Assembly: GCF_000764305.2 (NCBI RefSeq)
Contig: NW_025938050.1
Span: 62,001-126,000, forward strand
Direction: 5' to 3'
Origin: Hyalella azteca
Lineage: Eukaryota > Arthropoda > Malacostraca > Amphipoda > Hyalellidae
DNA length: 64,000 nucleotides
Shown here: positions 22,351-33,907 of the stretch, piece after piece
How the letters are laid out: each line of letters starts with the position of its first letter
Numbering within the stretch: position 1 is the first letter of the stretch
Program-made: the position numbers and the translations under genes
The notes under the pieces: generated by a model
What the model saw: the letters and a program-made list of their open reading frames with translations, nothing else
Told to the model about the DNA's origin: nothing
The model's database searches: none

Positions 22351-22694
22351 AACTCAGTTCCGATAAATACAATCAAAATAGGTCTTAATTATCAGCAGTT
22401 ATCACCATGTCCATCACAAGCCAGTTGAATAAATGATCAATTTAACACAGATAAAATCCGGGCAATAACTGATAAGAAATAAGCACCGATACATATTTTT
22501 TAAGCCCGTTAACCTTGGTTAAATTTTCGAGTTTGCTAACGTACCTGGTTTTACTTATTGAACCCGTTCACGTTTGTTATATTTTTGAGGTTGATAACGG
22601 AGCTGGTAATATTTTCTATGCTTTTGAACATACCAGGTTATATTTAGTTAGTTTGATAACGCACCAGGTTATTTATTTACCACAAAAATTTTAG

Positions 22695-23045
22695 ATGTGG
22701 ATTCGAATCTGCATTAGGTGCCGCTCAGGACCCGAGGAGCATGTAAATCAGCCACCATAGAATAAGGGTTCCATGGTTTGAAAACCATAGAATAATGGTT
22801 TTTCGGTGTTTTAAAGCCAAACCCATGGTTTGAAATCCATAGAATAAGGGTTTTCCGCTCTATGTCCGCTTCGACTCAAGGTTTTGAAGAGCAGCCGCTG
22901 GGCAGCTTACAAGCATCGGTATGACAAGACTCGGCCAACCCTTCTCACACTCTCAGGCGGCCGAGCAGACCCTGAATAACTTTGCGCCGAGTGTAGCAAC
23001 TCCTGAGTAAGAAGGCTGGGCGGTACCCGAATTTTGTTAGGGTAG
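22695..23045. mobile_element. Dispersed repeat (copy 2), SINE-like
   Basis: Same family as 18236-18662 but without the nested MITE. A B-box-like GGATTCGAATCTGC at 22699-22712 suggests a tRNA-derived head; an internal ATAGAATAAGGGTT duplication is private to this copy. Confidence 0.65.
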
Positions 23046-23488
23046 TATGCCCGTTAATGTACCTGTTGTATTTACTTAGCCCGTTAACGTACCTGGTTGT
23101 ATTTATTGAGCCCGTTAACGTACCTGGTTATATTTATTAAGCCCGTTCACGTACCAAGGCCCGTCAACGTACCTGGTTGTGTTTATTAAACTTGTTCACG
23201 TACCTGGTTGTATTTATTTAGCTGGTTCACGTACCTGGTTGTATTTATCAAGCCCGTTAACGTACCTGGTTGTATTTACTTAGCCCGTTAACGTACCTGG
23301 TTGTATTTCTTAAGCCCATTAACGTACCTGGTTATATTTATTAAGCTTGTTCACGTACCTGGTTGTATTTATTAAGCCCGTTTACGTACCTGGTTGTATT
23401 TATTAAGCCCGTTCACGTACCTGGTTGTATTTATTAAGCTTGTTCACGTACCTGGTTGTATTTATTAAGCCCGTTTACGTACCTGGAC
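23045..23488. repeat. 31-bp array derived from CEP104 exon 3 donor
   Basis: About 15 units with GTACCTGGTTGTATTTATTA; on the minus strand AATACAACCAG/GTAC is the exon 3 end and donor. The same array is at 25711-25830, adjoining the exon. Confidence 0.92.
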
Positions 23489-23575
23489 ACCACCCACTCA
23501 CCACCCACTCACCACCCACTCACCACCCACTCACCACCCACTCACCACCCACTCACCACCCTCTCACCACCACAG
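23489..23575. repeat. 11-bp minisatellite
   Basis: ACCACCCACTC units joined directly to the preceding array at GTACCTGG; the same motif forms the array at 30926-31093. Confidence 0.9.
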
Positions 23576-23814
23576 ATAAGACATTCGAGCGCCGACAATT
23601 TACTCAAATGGAAAATCCAGAAACTAGCGAGTTGTTTTTACGCAACTCGGCGCGTTCTTTCACGTAAAAACAGCCCTTGGAATAAATAAATTGCGATACG
23701 GAACACAACTTGCAGGAATCGCGACGTCTGAGTGTGATCAACTGCTGGCAGTCTGCCAGTGCCGGCAGAGCAGCGGCAGTCAACAGCTCTGGCAACGGAC
23801 CTGGAGACGATATA

Positions 23815-24170
23815 TAGAATGGACAGAGCAGGGGCTGGTATAAGACTGGCAGAGAACCAAGAAAGGCCGTCTGGCAGAGAACTCCTGCAGCGAGGCGTCA
23901 GGCTATCTTGCAGAGAATCAATTGACAGACAACCAAGACCGGCTCAGCTGGCAGAGAACCAAGAAAAGCCGGGCTGGCAGAGAACCAAATGACAGACAAC
24001 AAAGACCGGCTCGGTTGGCAGAGAACCAAATGACAGACAAGTGAGACAACCAAGACCAGCTCGGTTGGCAGAGAACCAATCCAGGCAAGGCTGACAGAGA
24101 ACCGAGAGACCGGGCTGACAGAGAACCGGGACAGACAAGGCTGGCACAGAACAAGATCTATCTTGCAGCT
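23815..24170. repeat. Degenerate GGCAGAGAACCAAG repeat
   Basis: Irregular units of 20-60 bp sharing CTGGCAGAGAACCAAGA and CAGACAACCAAGACCGGCT. Confidence 0.8.
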
Positions 24171-24758
24171 GCACGACTCATTCTGTTTCGGACAAAATTA
24201 TATGTCTTTTACAAGACATATGGCCATCACAAGACATTAAGACTTTCGACTTTAAATTTCAACCAAATGTGCGTCAATTCAAGAAAATAAATTAATGATA
24301 ATGATCAAATTAAATTATTTCTATTTTCCTTCTATGTACCGAGTCTAGCTATAATTCGTTATGAAAAATCCTAATGGAAATGCTCGTTCAACTCAAGCTC
24401 TATGTTCTTTTAAATCTTTCGAAAATTCTCATGCAATTTGTTCACAGTGGAAATTCGCAGACTAAGAGGAATTTCTCGCTCAAATTGGGCCCGCATCCTG
24501 CCGCTTCCGGGCTAAATGGGGAGAACTCAAGGGATTACCGAACTAATCTTCCTTTACATATATATTAAAGCGAAGGATTACAGGACTAATCTCCCATAAT
24601 GTACATATTAAAGCGAGCGGACACACACTCAAAAAAGTTAATGAGTCTCATTGTCCTAATAGTAACACACTTTATTACCCACAGAGCGAGAAAGAAGCGC
24701 GTGCATGTGACCCTCATACTTCTTTTAGCCCTGACAAACTGAGTCAGGAATACCTACT

Positions 24759-24920
24759 AAAAAATATAACTCAGTACTCACTGCAGTGAGTGACAGAGAG
24801 CACATTTTCTCGTCGACGAAAACGTGAAGTCACGGACAGACAGACAGACAGACAGACGGACATGGCGAGAACAATAGTGCATTTTTTCCATAAATGAGAA
24901 AAGGCGCTAAAAAGGGTGAA
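24759..24920. repeat. Dispersed repeat D1, copy 1
   Basis: Shares with 42862-43003 the blocks AAAAATATAACTCAGTACTC, GCAGTGAGTGACAGAGAG and GTGCATTTTTTCCATAAATG; the GACA microsatellite inside is longer in this copy. Confidence 0.8.
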
Positions 24921-25024
24921 AGTACATAGCTATTCAAACAAAATCTCACACATGGTTCTTTGTGTGCACACACACGCGTGGCCGTGAGCTGCAGGAGCAG
25001 GATTGAGCTATGGCAGCACACGGC

Positions 25025-25180
25025 GGCGACACAGCCTGCTGCAGAGGGTAGGCTGCAGCACAGCCTGCTGCAGGCAGAGAAGGCCGCAACACAACCTGCT
25101 TCAGGCAGGGTAGGAAAGTATAACAGCCTGCTGCAGGCAGAGCAGGCTGCTAATAGCCTGCTGCAGGTCAAGAAGTGAGC
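25025..25180. repeat. About 27-bp minisatellite
   Basis: Six units of CAGCCTGCTGCAGGCAGAG plus variable bases; each unit holds the palindrome CCTGCTGCAGG. Confidence 0.88.
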
Positions 25181-25582
25181 AGAGCTGCGTTCCAACTCGC
25201 CGTATAATGTCAATCAATGAGCAGCAGCAGAGCAGCACCGACTGTTCTGGACTAATTGATGAGCCGTGCTGCTCACTGCAGTCGTGAGCAGCATTAATCT
25301 CAATAGAATAATTAATGAGCAGAAATACTTGTGGTAGAATAGTTATTGAGCAGTGCAGTGGTAATATTATTGTAATATATTACAATAATAATATTGTATT
25401 GTATTGTAATATTAGAATTATTGGTGTGTAATAAACTTCTCTGATTTGCCTTTTAAATTACATGTGATTCATTCATGAGAAGTAAATAAAAATAAAACAT
25501 TAAATATGAAAAATAAAAAAAAATAAATAAAAATAAAATAAATAAAAAACATTTGAGCTTTGATATAATTAGACCATAACCC

Positions 25583-25672
25583 ACTCTACAAGACCCACTC
25601 TACCAGACCCACTCTACCAGACCCACTCTACCAGACCCACTCTACCAGACCCACTCTACCAGACCCACTCTA
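25583..25672. repeat. 14-bp minisatellite
   Basis: Six to seven copies of CCACTCTACCAGAC, cut by adapter 3. Confidence 0.93.
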
Positions 25673-25710
25673 CTGTCTCTTATACACATCTAGATGTGTA
25701 TAAGAGACAG
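25673..25710. other. Nextera mate-pair junction adapter 3
   Basis: Exact 38-bp mosaic-end junction, between a CCACTCTACCAGAC array (left) and the array derived from the CEP104 exon 3 donor (right). Confidence 0.98.
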
Positions 25711-25830
25711 GTATTTATTAAGCTTGTTCACGTACCTGGTTGTATTTATTAAGCTTGTTAACGTACCTGGTTGTATTTATTAAGCCCGTTCACGTACCTG
25801 GTTGTATTTATTAAGCTTGTTCACGTAGTT
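25711..25830. repeat. 31-bp array at CEP104 exon 3 donor
   Basis: Units contain the exon end and donor; the last one overlaps the true exon from 25798. Cut on the left by adapter 3. Confidence 0.93.
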
Positions 25831-26021
25831 CTTGTACACGAGCAGCTTGAGGAACGTGCCCGTGCAGTCCACGTTGACGCTCTTGAGCTCACGTGCCTTG
25901 TGCTCCGTGTGGGAGTTGTCGCTGAGCCCCACGTACCCCAGGGGGGTGAACTGCGCCTCCCCCAACACCCCCATCTCCCCCTCAGGGGGCGTGTCCCCTA
26001 TTAGCAGCTGTACACGCTCAG
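25798..26021 (-). CDS. CEP104: CEP104 exon 3 (N-terminal domain)
   Basis: Reads (P)ERVQLLIGDTPPEGEMGVLG, EAQFTPLGYVGLSDNSHTEH, KARELKSVNVDCTGTFLKLL, VYKNYVNKLNKYNQ. LGYVxLxDN, KARELKSVxVD and NKYNQ are strong CEP104 matches. Acceptor CTGCAG, donor GTACGT, exit phase 0. The final 24 or so bases plus the donor form the unit of a 31-bp array running downstream from this point, cut by an adapter at 25673. Confidence 0.92.
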
Positions 26022-26570
26022 CTGCAGAGAATGATATGTATCAGCTGCACAGAATGATATGTATCAGCGGCAGGGAATGATTAATATCAGCTGTACATAA
26101 TGACTGGAATCAGCTGCACTGTATCGGCAGCTGCACACTCTCAGCTGCACCACCGAGAAAATGTTCGTGGGTAAATTTGGAGCGTTTCAACCCTAAAGCA
26201 AACGTCACAGCCAAAAGAATAGGGTATTTTCAATAACCTATGCTAAAAAGTTAACTGCATATTTAATAGAATTGTCTATCGAGATAATCCTCAAATAACA
26301 TCTGTTAATGATCTCAGTTCAATAATATTTACGCCATGTTGACTGGAATTAGCTTGCTTTCATGCTTTACTAAATACATATTATTATAATTATATATTAT
26401 ACTCTTCCGACACTATTTTGCAAGACCTCTGAGGTCATACTATCTAAACTCGCTGAACTACACGTGGCAGTCAATTTCTTGTCTATAATTAGTAAGTTTA
26501 GATCTTTAGCTTGAAAAGCCGTCAGTGATTGACTGACGGAGTTGCAAACTTGGAAGTATATATGATGGCA
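26022..26570. other. CEP104 intron, no gene seen
   Basis: Starts with CAGCTGCACAGAATGATATG-type short repeats beside the exon 3 acceptor (26022-26150), then AT-rich DNA. 26400-26560 is a decayed relative of MITE family 1. Confidence 0.55.
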
Positions 26571-26576
26571 CGGTAC

Positions 26577-26736
26577 CTGGGGCCGTATTATCAAAAATAT
26601 TCCCGAGTTTGTAAGCCCGTCAGCCAATCATTGACGACTTTTCCAGCAAAACCCACCAATCACAGACAGGAAATCAGTACTTATGTGTGCGCAAGTTACT
26701 ACGTTACTTGAGCAAGTTTTTATAATACGGTCCCTG
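26577..26736. mobile_element. MITE family 1 relative, copy c
   Basis: Inverted ends GGGGCCGTATTATCAAAAAT ... TTTTTATAATACGGTCCCTG with the same CAGCCAATCATTGACG / CACCAATCACAGAC core. A diverged subfamily with different outer termini. Confidence 0.75.
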
Positions 26737-26739
26737 ATT

Positions 26740-27640
26740 GGCTGCCTCACTCGCTCCTTCGCTAGCTTGCCGTCAGTGTCACAGCACGGAGGATGTGGCG
26801 GTACACAAATCAATAAGCACAATTATGCTTCCATTCATTACTTTTCTTGTTGCGTTGTACGGTTTTCAATCGTGTGTTTCAAGATGGGTTTTAATCGGAA
26901 ACCACAAATGTTAATGTTTATTTATCACTACAAAATTAGGCTTAAATTTATTCAAAATTTCCATCTTATTTGAGTAAGCCAACCTTGTTAAATCTATTCA
27001 GGCATCGCGTGGTTTACTCCAGTAACAATCATGATTAGAGTCGAGACAGTCAATCGAAACTATAACGAGGGCGCTGGGGCACGACACAGTCAAGATCAGT
27101 TAAATTAAATCTTTCGAATATTTTAGGTCATGGTGCGACTGTTAAACGTACGTTACGATCAGCCGTAGAATTTCATTGCGTGCAATTGCCTATGATATTG
27201 AACAGTGTGAGCGAGGCTTCAGATCAGGTGGTTATAAATTTTTGCTTAGCTCCCAGATGAGTGTCAAAATTCTAGACAACTTTTGAAAGCCTGACATACG
27301 AATAAAAGTTAGGTCTTGTTGGAGCAGCGTAAAACTTCTTGTATATCATCTGCTGCAAGCATGCAGGAAGTTGCAATTAACAAATCTTGGAACTATTTTA
27401 TGATTCGGCTTTCTTAAAGACATTTCCGAATTGGTTTCTTCTATAGCCATGTGGAATATGAACACAAAATTAATTAAATATACTGTATACATGCTTTCAG
27501 AATAAGATAGTACAGTTGTTCCGTCATTGCTTTGCCAATATTATTTCTGAAAAGTTGATGCCGGAAGGCGGCCACGCATGTCACGAGCACATAGCGGCGG
27601 CGATATAAACGGCGACACGTACATCACTCTAATGTGCTAC
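26740..27640. other. CEP104 intron, no gene seen
   Basis: Unique AT-rich DNA, no coding signal recognised. Confidence 0.5.
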
Positions 27641-27689
27641 GCCTTTCGATGTTGCAGAGTTTGCTCGCAACACTCCGATGAAGCGACAG

Positions 27690-27929
27690 GGGCCATCGAC
27701 TGAGTAAAGTACAGCCCAGTACATGGGTAAGCTACTCTAGACGAGAAGCAGGTACTCACCTGTAGTGTACTCATGTACACGAGCAGTTGTACACGCGTCA
27801 GATGTACGCGCTCGCTGAACTGCAGCACAAGGGGCGGTATACTCACGGACCAGGGCGTGGTGAGAGAGCAGCTGTACGCGCGTCAGATGTACGCGCTCGC
27901 TGAACTGCAGCACAAGGGGCGGTACTCAC
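27690..27929 (-). repeat. Two extra copies of the CEP104 exon 2 3' half with donor
   Basis: Units of about 90 bp repeat the coding stretch LVLQFSERVHLTRVQLL with its flank: 27843-27929 ends at a GTCC/GTGAGTATACC-type donor, and 27765-27842 ends in a different tail (VYMSTLQ before GTGAGTACC). Confidence 0.88.
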
Positions 27930-28094
27930 GGACGAGAGCGTGGTGAGAGAGCAGCTGTACGCGCGTCAGATGTACGCGCTCGCTGAACTGCAGCACGAGT
28001 TCTTGGGGGTAAATTGAGAACTTCGCGGAGCGCCAACCGCGCGCTCCAGGCCCCTGCAGCTGTAGGTCCTGCGCCCGCCCCTCCGCGTCCTCGC
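27930..28094 (-). CDS. CEP104: CEP104 exon 2 (N-terminal domain)
   Basis: SEDAEGRAQDLQLQGPGARG followed by WRSAKFSIYPQELVLQFSER and VHLTRVQLLSHHALV. Matches the N-terminal CEP104 domain (GWRSxRFxxxPQExVLQ and the xLQLLxH strand). Entry phase 1 and exit phase 1 fit exons 1 and 3. Donor GTGAGT. The 3' half of the exon with its donor is present twice more downstream (27690-27929). Confidence 0.9.
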
Positions 28095-28375
28095 CTGCAT
28101 GCACACAGGCAGTAACATTTAGTTGTATCGATAATTTACTATTCAGATTGAAAATATTTCAACTGTAATGATGTAGTTTAAAGGCCGGGGAATGCTTGAC
28201 ATGAACTCGGTAGGGATCATCAATCGAGGAAGGCGGTAAAGGGGTGGTGACTATTCACGGCGTGACTATTACTAAAATTAGAGCTAGTACGGTAGTGTCA
28301 CTACTCACTAGGCAATAGCACGTGACCTCACTAGCTATAGTAACATCACTATTTTGAAGCGTCACGAGCACTTAC

Positions 28376-28415
28376 TGGTGAAGCGACATACGGAGAACTC
28401 GAGCTTGTGCGGCAT
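28376..28415 (-). CDS. CEP104: CEP104 exon 1 (start, residues 1-13)
   Basis: CEP104 is a ciliary-tip and distal-centriole protein; its TOG domain binds tubulin and its zinc fingers bind partners such as CP110, CEP97 and NEK1. Here MPHKLEFSVCRFT begins as in vertebrate CEP104 (MPHK), then a split codon before donor GTAAGT. The fourteen exons recognised account for about 720 residues against about 925 in human. Two parts are not found: about 80 residues between exons at 25798 and 19478, and the variable linker between 19267 and 11650; splice phases disagree at both places. The physical exon order is scrambled (see findings). I see no SxIP EB-binding motif near the C-terminus. Confidence 0.8.
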
Positions 28416-30400
28416 GGTGAGCCAGCGGCCGTCATTCAACCTAGCAGATCTTCTTCAGCTGCACGCCAAACTCTGCTTGTCCTTCAGTTCACACAGCAAA
28501 ATGTGATGTCCATAAAAGAATGTCTTAAATTTTATCCAAAAGCAGAGGTAATTCTATAACCTCCGCTGTGCACCAAACTAGTTATCTTTTAGTTTGCCCT
28601 GCAAACTATGACAATTCCCTCCTTCGCAGAGGCTCTACAAACCTTAGCATTTCTCCGACAGCTAAATAGCAAACTCTTCCTCCGAAACCTTGTCATGACC
28701 TAGGCTCAGTTGGTTACAAAAAAATGCTTTCTATTTTCAACAGTTCAGTTTTGCTTTTGATTCAACAGTCCAGCTTCTCTTTCGATTCAACAGTCTAGCT
28801 TTACTTTCGATTCAACAGTCCAGCTTTCTAGACCTACACCATGGCAGCTGGACTATGGTCTTCACCTCACATTATCTGTGTTCGATACCAGCGCCGTGAC
28901 CAAACCCTTCATCTTGACCATTACAATTGATTTGCATGGAATGACATCCAATTTAAGGTCATCTGAGCCTAAATATCACAAAGTGGACGTTGTAGTGGTG
29001 AATGTTCAAGGCAGGTACTGGTTACGATGGATGGTTTGTTCTACCTTATTTCTTCAGCTGCTTGACGAAGCCTTCTGGGCCAGCTCCCTGCAACAGAGAG
29101 TGAAGATATTAAAGTAATAGAATTACTTGAAGGCGAACAAACTAGTTCAAACTATTAGCTGACCAATAACATCATCATTTGATGCTACTTTTTAGGTGAT
29201 TTTAGAAGCGTATATATACTCTGTATACATGCTTATTGTGAGCCTTGACAGCGGGAGTGACAGTAGCACACACAAGGCTATATAGCTCGCCACGCCCAGG
29301 CTGCTTGCTTCCAAAGCTTGGTTCCACTTCATCAGAGAATGAGTTCCCTCTTCTGGCAAATGCTTCCTTTGGGCATGTTGTTTACTTCATGCCTATTATA
29401 ACTCATGTTATATTGAGCCAAACAACCTTTCGCATACAACACTATACCCGTCCACGCATCATTCCAACCATGAACCATTATATTCGTCAATGCATCATTC
29501 CACCTGTGAATTATTACTTCTCAATATATCAATGCGCACGTTAATATCTATGCGCTCGATAGCTTGTCGCTTCTCATTTGTTCCGCAGTCCGTGATTGGC
29601 GGGTTTTGATCGCAGCCTGAATGCTGATTGGTTGATTAATTTACTATGTCGCTGTTATCTTTGACCTACAGTGATGCAGTGACCTGCCGACACGTGGCGC
29701 AGTGCGAGCGCCGTGCCTGCAGTGATGCAGCGACCTGCCGACCTTCTTATAAAATTTGAAGCACTTAATTTAAAATTAAGTAAATGATATTGCCGCAACA
29801 AATGATAAATAATAAAGTATTAGTGATCAGAAGGCGCTAGCGACTGAAACGTGCGAAGCAATTAATTGTTTTGGAGACATAAAGAGCCTTTATACAACAC
29901 TTCTCTTTAACTTCACTTCTTGTTGTTTGTTTGTTTGTCTGCTACAAATCTTATAATCGATATTTAACACACTTCTACCTCTCCAATCGATCTGAAATTT
30001 TGCACACTTGTTTAAAGTTGGAGACAATGCATGAATCAATTGACAGAATAATTAATTATGAAAATAAAAAAATTCAATTTTAAGAAAAATTTACAAAAAA
30101 ATTTTGTCTGCTACAAATCTTATAATCCATATTTAACACATTTTTACCTATCCAATCGATCTGAAATTTTGCAAACCTGCATAAAATCAGAGACGATGTA
30201 CATGATTCAGTTGACAGAATAAGTAAATTTGAAATTTTTGAAAATTTTTATATATTAAAAAAATTTGAACAATACTTTTTTATATTAAAACAAAAATTAG
30301 AAATTATTGTACATGTGTAACACCAGAGATACCGTACTGGATTCTTTAGAAGTGTTGTCTTTAAAAAGTAATTTTTAAACGCATATTATTTACAATCGGG
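28416..30400. other. CEP104 upstream region, no gene seen
   Basis: 5' flank of CEP104. 28745-28830 has four units of TTTCGATTCAACAGTCCAGC; 29575-29650 is a decayed MITE family 1 core; 29935-30225 is a direct duplication of about 165 bp starting TGTCTGCTACAAATCTTATA. No promoter motif can be assigned. Confidence 0.55.
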
Positions 30401-30404
30401 ACTA

Positions 30405-30540
30405 AGAAGTAAGTACATGGCGGCAATCTTGAGACTAAGTACATGGCGACAATCTTGAGACTAAGTACATGGCGGCAATCTTGAGATAAGTGCATGACGA
30501 CAATCTTGAGTCAAAGTTCATGACGGCAATCTTGAGACTT
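30405..30540. repeat. 27-bp minisatellite
   Basis: Six degenerate units of GGCGGCAATCTTGAGACTAA plus GTACAT. Confidence 0.88.
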
Positions 30541-30891
30541 TCTGATTGTAATTTTTGACGCTGTAATTTCACGGCAAAGCTTCCAGATGTGAAACAGAAT
30601 CCTATTAACGCCCATCTAATCAGAGTGGTAGTTTTTCATCAAGAAGCGGCCAAGGACGTTTTACCTTAGTTTTATGCAAGTAATGATCTTGAACGTTGGC
30701 GTTATATAGGGTAAGCGAGCCGCTAGCTCTTCATGAGGGATAAGACGCGCTCAAATATAAGTACACTTCACCGCTGTCTTGGCCACGATTCTCCGGCGTT
30801 TCATCTCGCAATCATCGCCTGTAAATTGCAGGCGACTAAAGTGGCGTGCAGGCGCCGGTGGTGAGAGTGGTGGTGGTTGAGGTGATGCTGC

Positions 30892-31093
30892 ATGCACCAT
30901 CACCACCACCACCACAGCAGTAATGACCCACTCACCACCCACTCACCACCCACGCACCACCCACTCACCACCCACGCACCACCCACTCACCACCCACGCA
31001 CCACCCACTCACCACCCATTCACCACCCATTCACCACCCACTCGCCACCCACTCACCACCCACTCACCACCCACTCACCACCCACTCACCACC
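30892..31093. repeat. 11-bp ACCACCCACTC minisatellite
   Basis: About 17 copies with ACGC and ATTC variants, after a CACCAC microsatellite; ends at the N gap. Confidence 0.93.
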
Positions 31094-31094
31094 N
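31094..31094. other. Single-N gap between two arrays
   Basis: One N separates an 11-bp ACCACCCACTC array from a 29-bp GATTGGTATTGATATACCAC array; probably an assembly gap. Confidence 0.95.
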
Positions 31095-31670
31095 GTATTG
31101 ATATACCAATAGAGTATTGATTGGTATTGGTATACCACTCGAGTATTGATTGGTATCGATATAGCAATCAAGTCTTGATTGGTATTGATATACCAATAGA
31201 GTATTGATTGGTATTGGTATACCACTCGAGTATTGATTGGTATCGATATAGCAATCAAGTCTTGATTGGTATTGATATACCAATAGAGTATTTATTGATT
31301 GGTATTGGTATACCAATCGAGTATTGATTGGTATTGATATACCACTCGAGTATTGATTGGTATCGATATAGCAATCAAGTATTGTTTGGTATTGATATAC
31401 CAATCGAGTATTGATTGGTATCGATATACCACTCGAGTATTGATTGGTATTGATATACCACTCGAGTATTGATTGGTATTGATATACCACTAGAGTATTG
31501 ATTGGTATTGATATACCACTCGAGTATTGATTGGTATTGATATACCACTAGAGTATTGATTGGTATTGATATACCAATCGAATATTGATTTGTATTGATA
31601 TACCACTCGAGTATTGATATTGTGTTGATATACCACTCGAGTATTGACTGGTATTGATATACCACTAGAG
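31095..31670. repeat. 29-bp minisatellite
   Basis: About 19 copies of GATTGGTATTGATATACCAC plus TCGAGTATT; GGTATTGATATACC gives each unit a hairpin. Confidence 0.95.
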
Positions 31671-32360
31671 TGTGTGACGGGCTGCAATGCATCACAGTTG
31701 TGACGCTCCGCTGAATGCCAGAACGCTGAAGGCCTGAACATAAATGAGCTTCACGGTTGTTGTAAAAGTCACGCGTAAAGTTCAGATTAAAAACTGCTAC
31801 TTTATTCTATAATTATGGGGCAAGTAATCGTAAGTTTTTGATAACCCGAACACTGGGCGAGGCTCCTGCACGTCGACTGTAAATTATTTACATGAGTAAC
31901 TTACCTCACGGAGAATTAGCTTTTGAAATCTATGTAGCATGAAATAAAAATTGGTTCAACTAATGTAAACTTTATTCAGATATAGGGAACCTTTTACATT
32001 ACATTTCTTGAGCAATTTTTTCGTACCGGGAGACAAAATTTATCAGAAATTCGAACACATATGAAAAAAGTTAATGGAAGAACTTCATACGAACAACGAG
32101 AAGTTATACGCAATTAACATCACGCATGTTCACCTCTTGTAGTGACGCAAACACTGGGCAGATCGTCACGTGTAAGGCTCTTTTGACCTCAGGTCAGTTC
32201 AGGTCACCAAACTATGTCCCATGCTGTTATAACTTGTATGAATTATAATATACAATTCAATTTGCATGTATTAAGCAATAAAATTTGTATGAATCACACA
32301 ATGTAGCTTGTAAGCATTATACAATATAATGTAACTAGCATGAATTCTACACTATACGTG
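31671..32360. other. No gene seen
   Basis: AT-rich DNA without recognisable exon or repeat apart from ACAATATAATGTA-like words before the next array. Confidence 0.5.
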
Positions 32361-32374
32361 CAATGTTAAAGCAG

Positions 32375-32630
32375 AATACTGCACACTGCACAGTTCATTG
32401 TACACTGCATGGTACCTTGTATACTGCACAGTACACTGTATACTGCACAGTACACTGTACACTGCACAGTACCTTGTCATTGTACACTGCACAGTACCTT
32501 GTCATTGTACACTGCATAGTACCTTGTACACTGCACAGTACACTGTATACTGCACAGTACCTTGTACACTGCACATGTAGTACACTGCACAGTACCTTGT
32601 ACACTGCACATGTAGTACACTGCACATTAT
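32375..32630. repeat. TGCACAGTACCTTGTACAC array
   Basis: About 13 units of 18-20 bp with two variants (AGTACCTTGTACACTGCAC and AGTACACTGTATACTGCAC). Confidence 0.92.
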
Positions 32631-32849
32631 GTATTGTAGCTCCCCCGCATGTCATCGTTACATCAATTTAAATTGTACAACTAAAGTTCGCGTTAATAAA
32701 TTCAACCTTACGTTATTATTGCAATGATTTTTTCATTGTTATAGTCCGGTTATTTTATTGAAGTAACGTCTTGTGAAGAACTTCTTGATGTCGTGAGTAC
32801 AAAAGTTTCTGAGTAACTCACAACTCATTTCGAGTGAGCCAATCAGCGT

Positions 32850-32955
32850 CTGCTGAACCTGCCAATCATTGTCTGCTGAACCTGCCAATCATCGTCTGCT
32901 GAACCTGCCAATCATCGTCTGCTGAACCTGCCAATCATCGTCTGCTGAACCTGAC
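32850..32955. repeat. 23-bp minisatellite
   Basis: Five units of CAATCATCGTCTGCTGAACC plus TGC. Confidence 0.92.
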
Positions 32956-33560
32956 AATTACTCGTGTAAATGAAACTTTTGCCCCCCTATTTCTGTTTCT
33001 ACAGCTGCAACTATAAGTGTTAATAAAACTTTTGTCCCTATTTCTGTCTATATCTATTATGCAGTTCCAATTTCTCGTATAAATACAATTTCACAACTTC
33101 ACCATTATTCACCATTACTTTACCGTTTATCATTTTTTTACTCGCAGCTGCTCTCAATAGTGTAAATGCATATTTTGCCACATGTTCTAGATCTCCACAG
33201 CTGTAATTACTCGTGTAAATGAAACTTTTGCCCCCTATTTCTGTCTACTTCTAAAATACAGCTCCAATTTCTCGTATACATGTAACTTTCGACTATATTT
33301 ACCACTACTTGACCCTCTAGCATTTTATATTTTTACACACAGTTGCTCTCAATAGTGTAAATATGCATATTTTGCCCAGGTCTCTACAGCTGTAATTACT
33401 CGTGTAGATGAAACTTTGGCTTCTATTTCTGTCTCTACATCTACAATTCCTGTTATAAATGAAACGTTTGCCGCTATTTCTGTCTCTACATCAGCAATTC
33501 CTGTTATAAATGAACTTTTACCTCTATTTCTGTCACTGCTGTGGCAAATACTCGTCTACA
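32956..33560. repeat. Decayed long tandem repeat
   Basis: Units of 70-200 bp share CTCGTGTAAATGAAACTTTTG, CCCTATTTCTGTCTCTAC and TACAGCTGTAATTACTCG; strongly diverged. Confidence 0.75.
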
Positions 33561-33907
33561 TACACTCCCAGAGATGGCTCACCATCTAAACCTACATCAA
33601 AGTCGATATAGTGAACTTTGTTATACGACCTGCATGGAAAGTTGTGGGTAACCTGCTTTCAAGTTTGCGGGTCAGCAGTCTATTAGTGGCCAAAATTTGT
33701 ACAGCAAAGCAAACTTTCATTGCAAACTTTTTTTTTGTGACACGAGTTGCGAGGAAGGCCGCGGTGTTATTGAGCGAGCTTGTGCGAATACTGCGAGTGG
33801 GGATGGTTGTACTAAACTGGTAGACGTGGTGAAACTTTTGAAACTTACGATAACAGGAACAATTAAAAAAATTTACAAGAGGACTTGCCCCTGCAGATAC
33901 TGCAAAA

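Noticed and set aside
23045..23490. CRISPR-like regular repeats
   Set aside because: No unique spacers; units are contiguous tandem copies of an exon-donor sequence in a eukaryotic intron. The same applies to every other array in the window.
30892..30915. His-rich peptide frame MHHHHHHHSS
   Set aside because: CACCAC microsatellite next to the 11-bp array; not a tag or gene.
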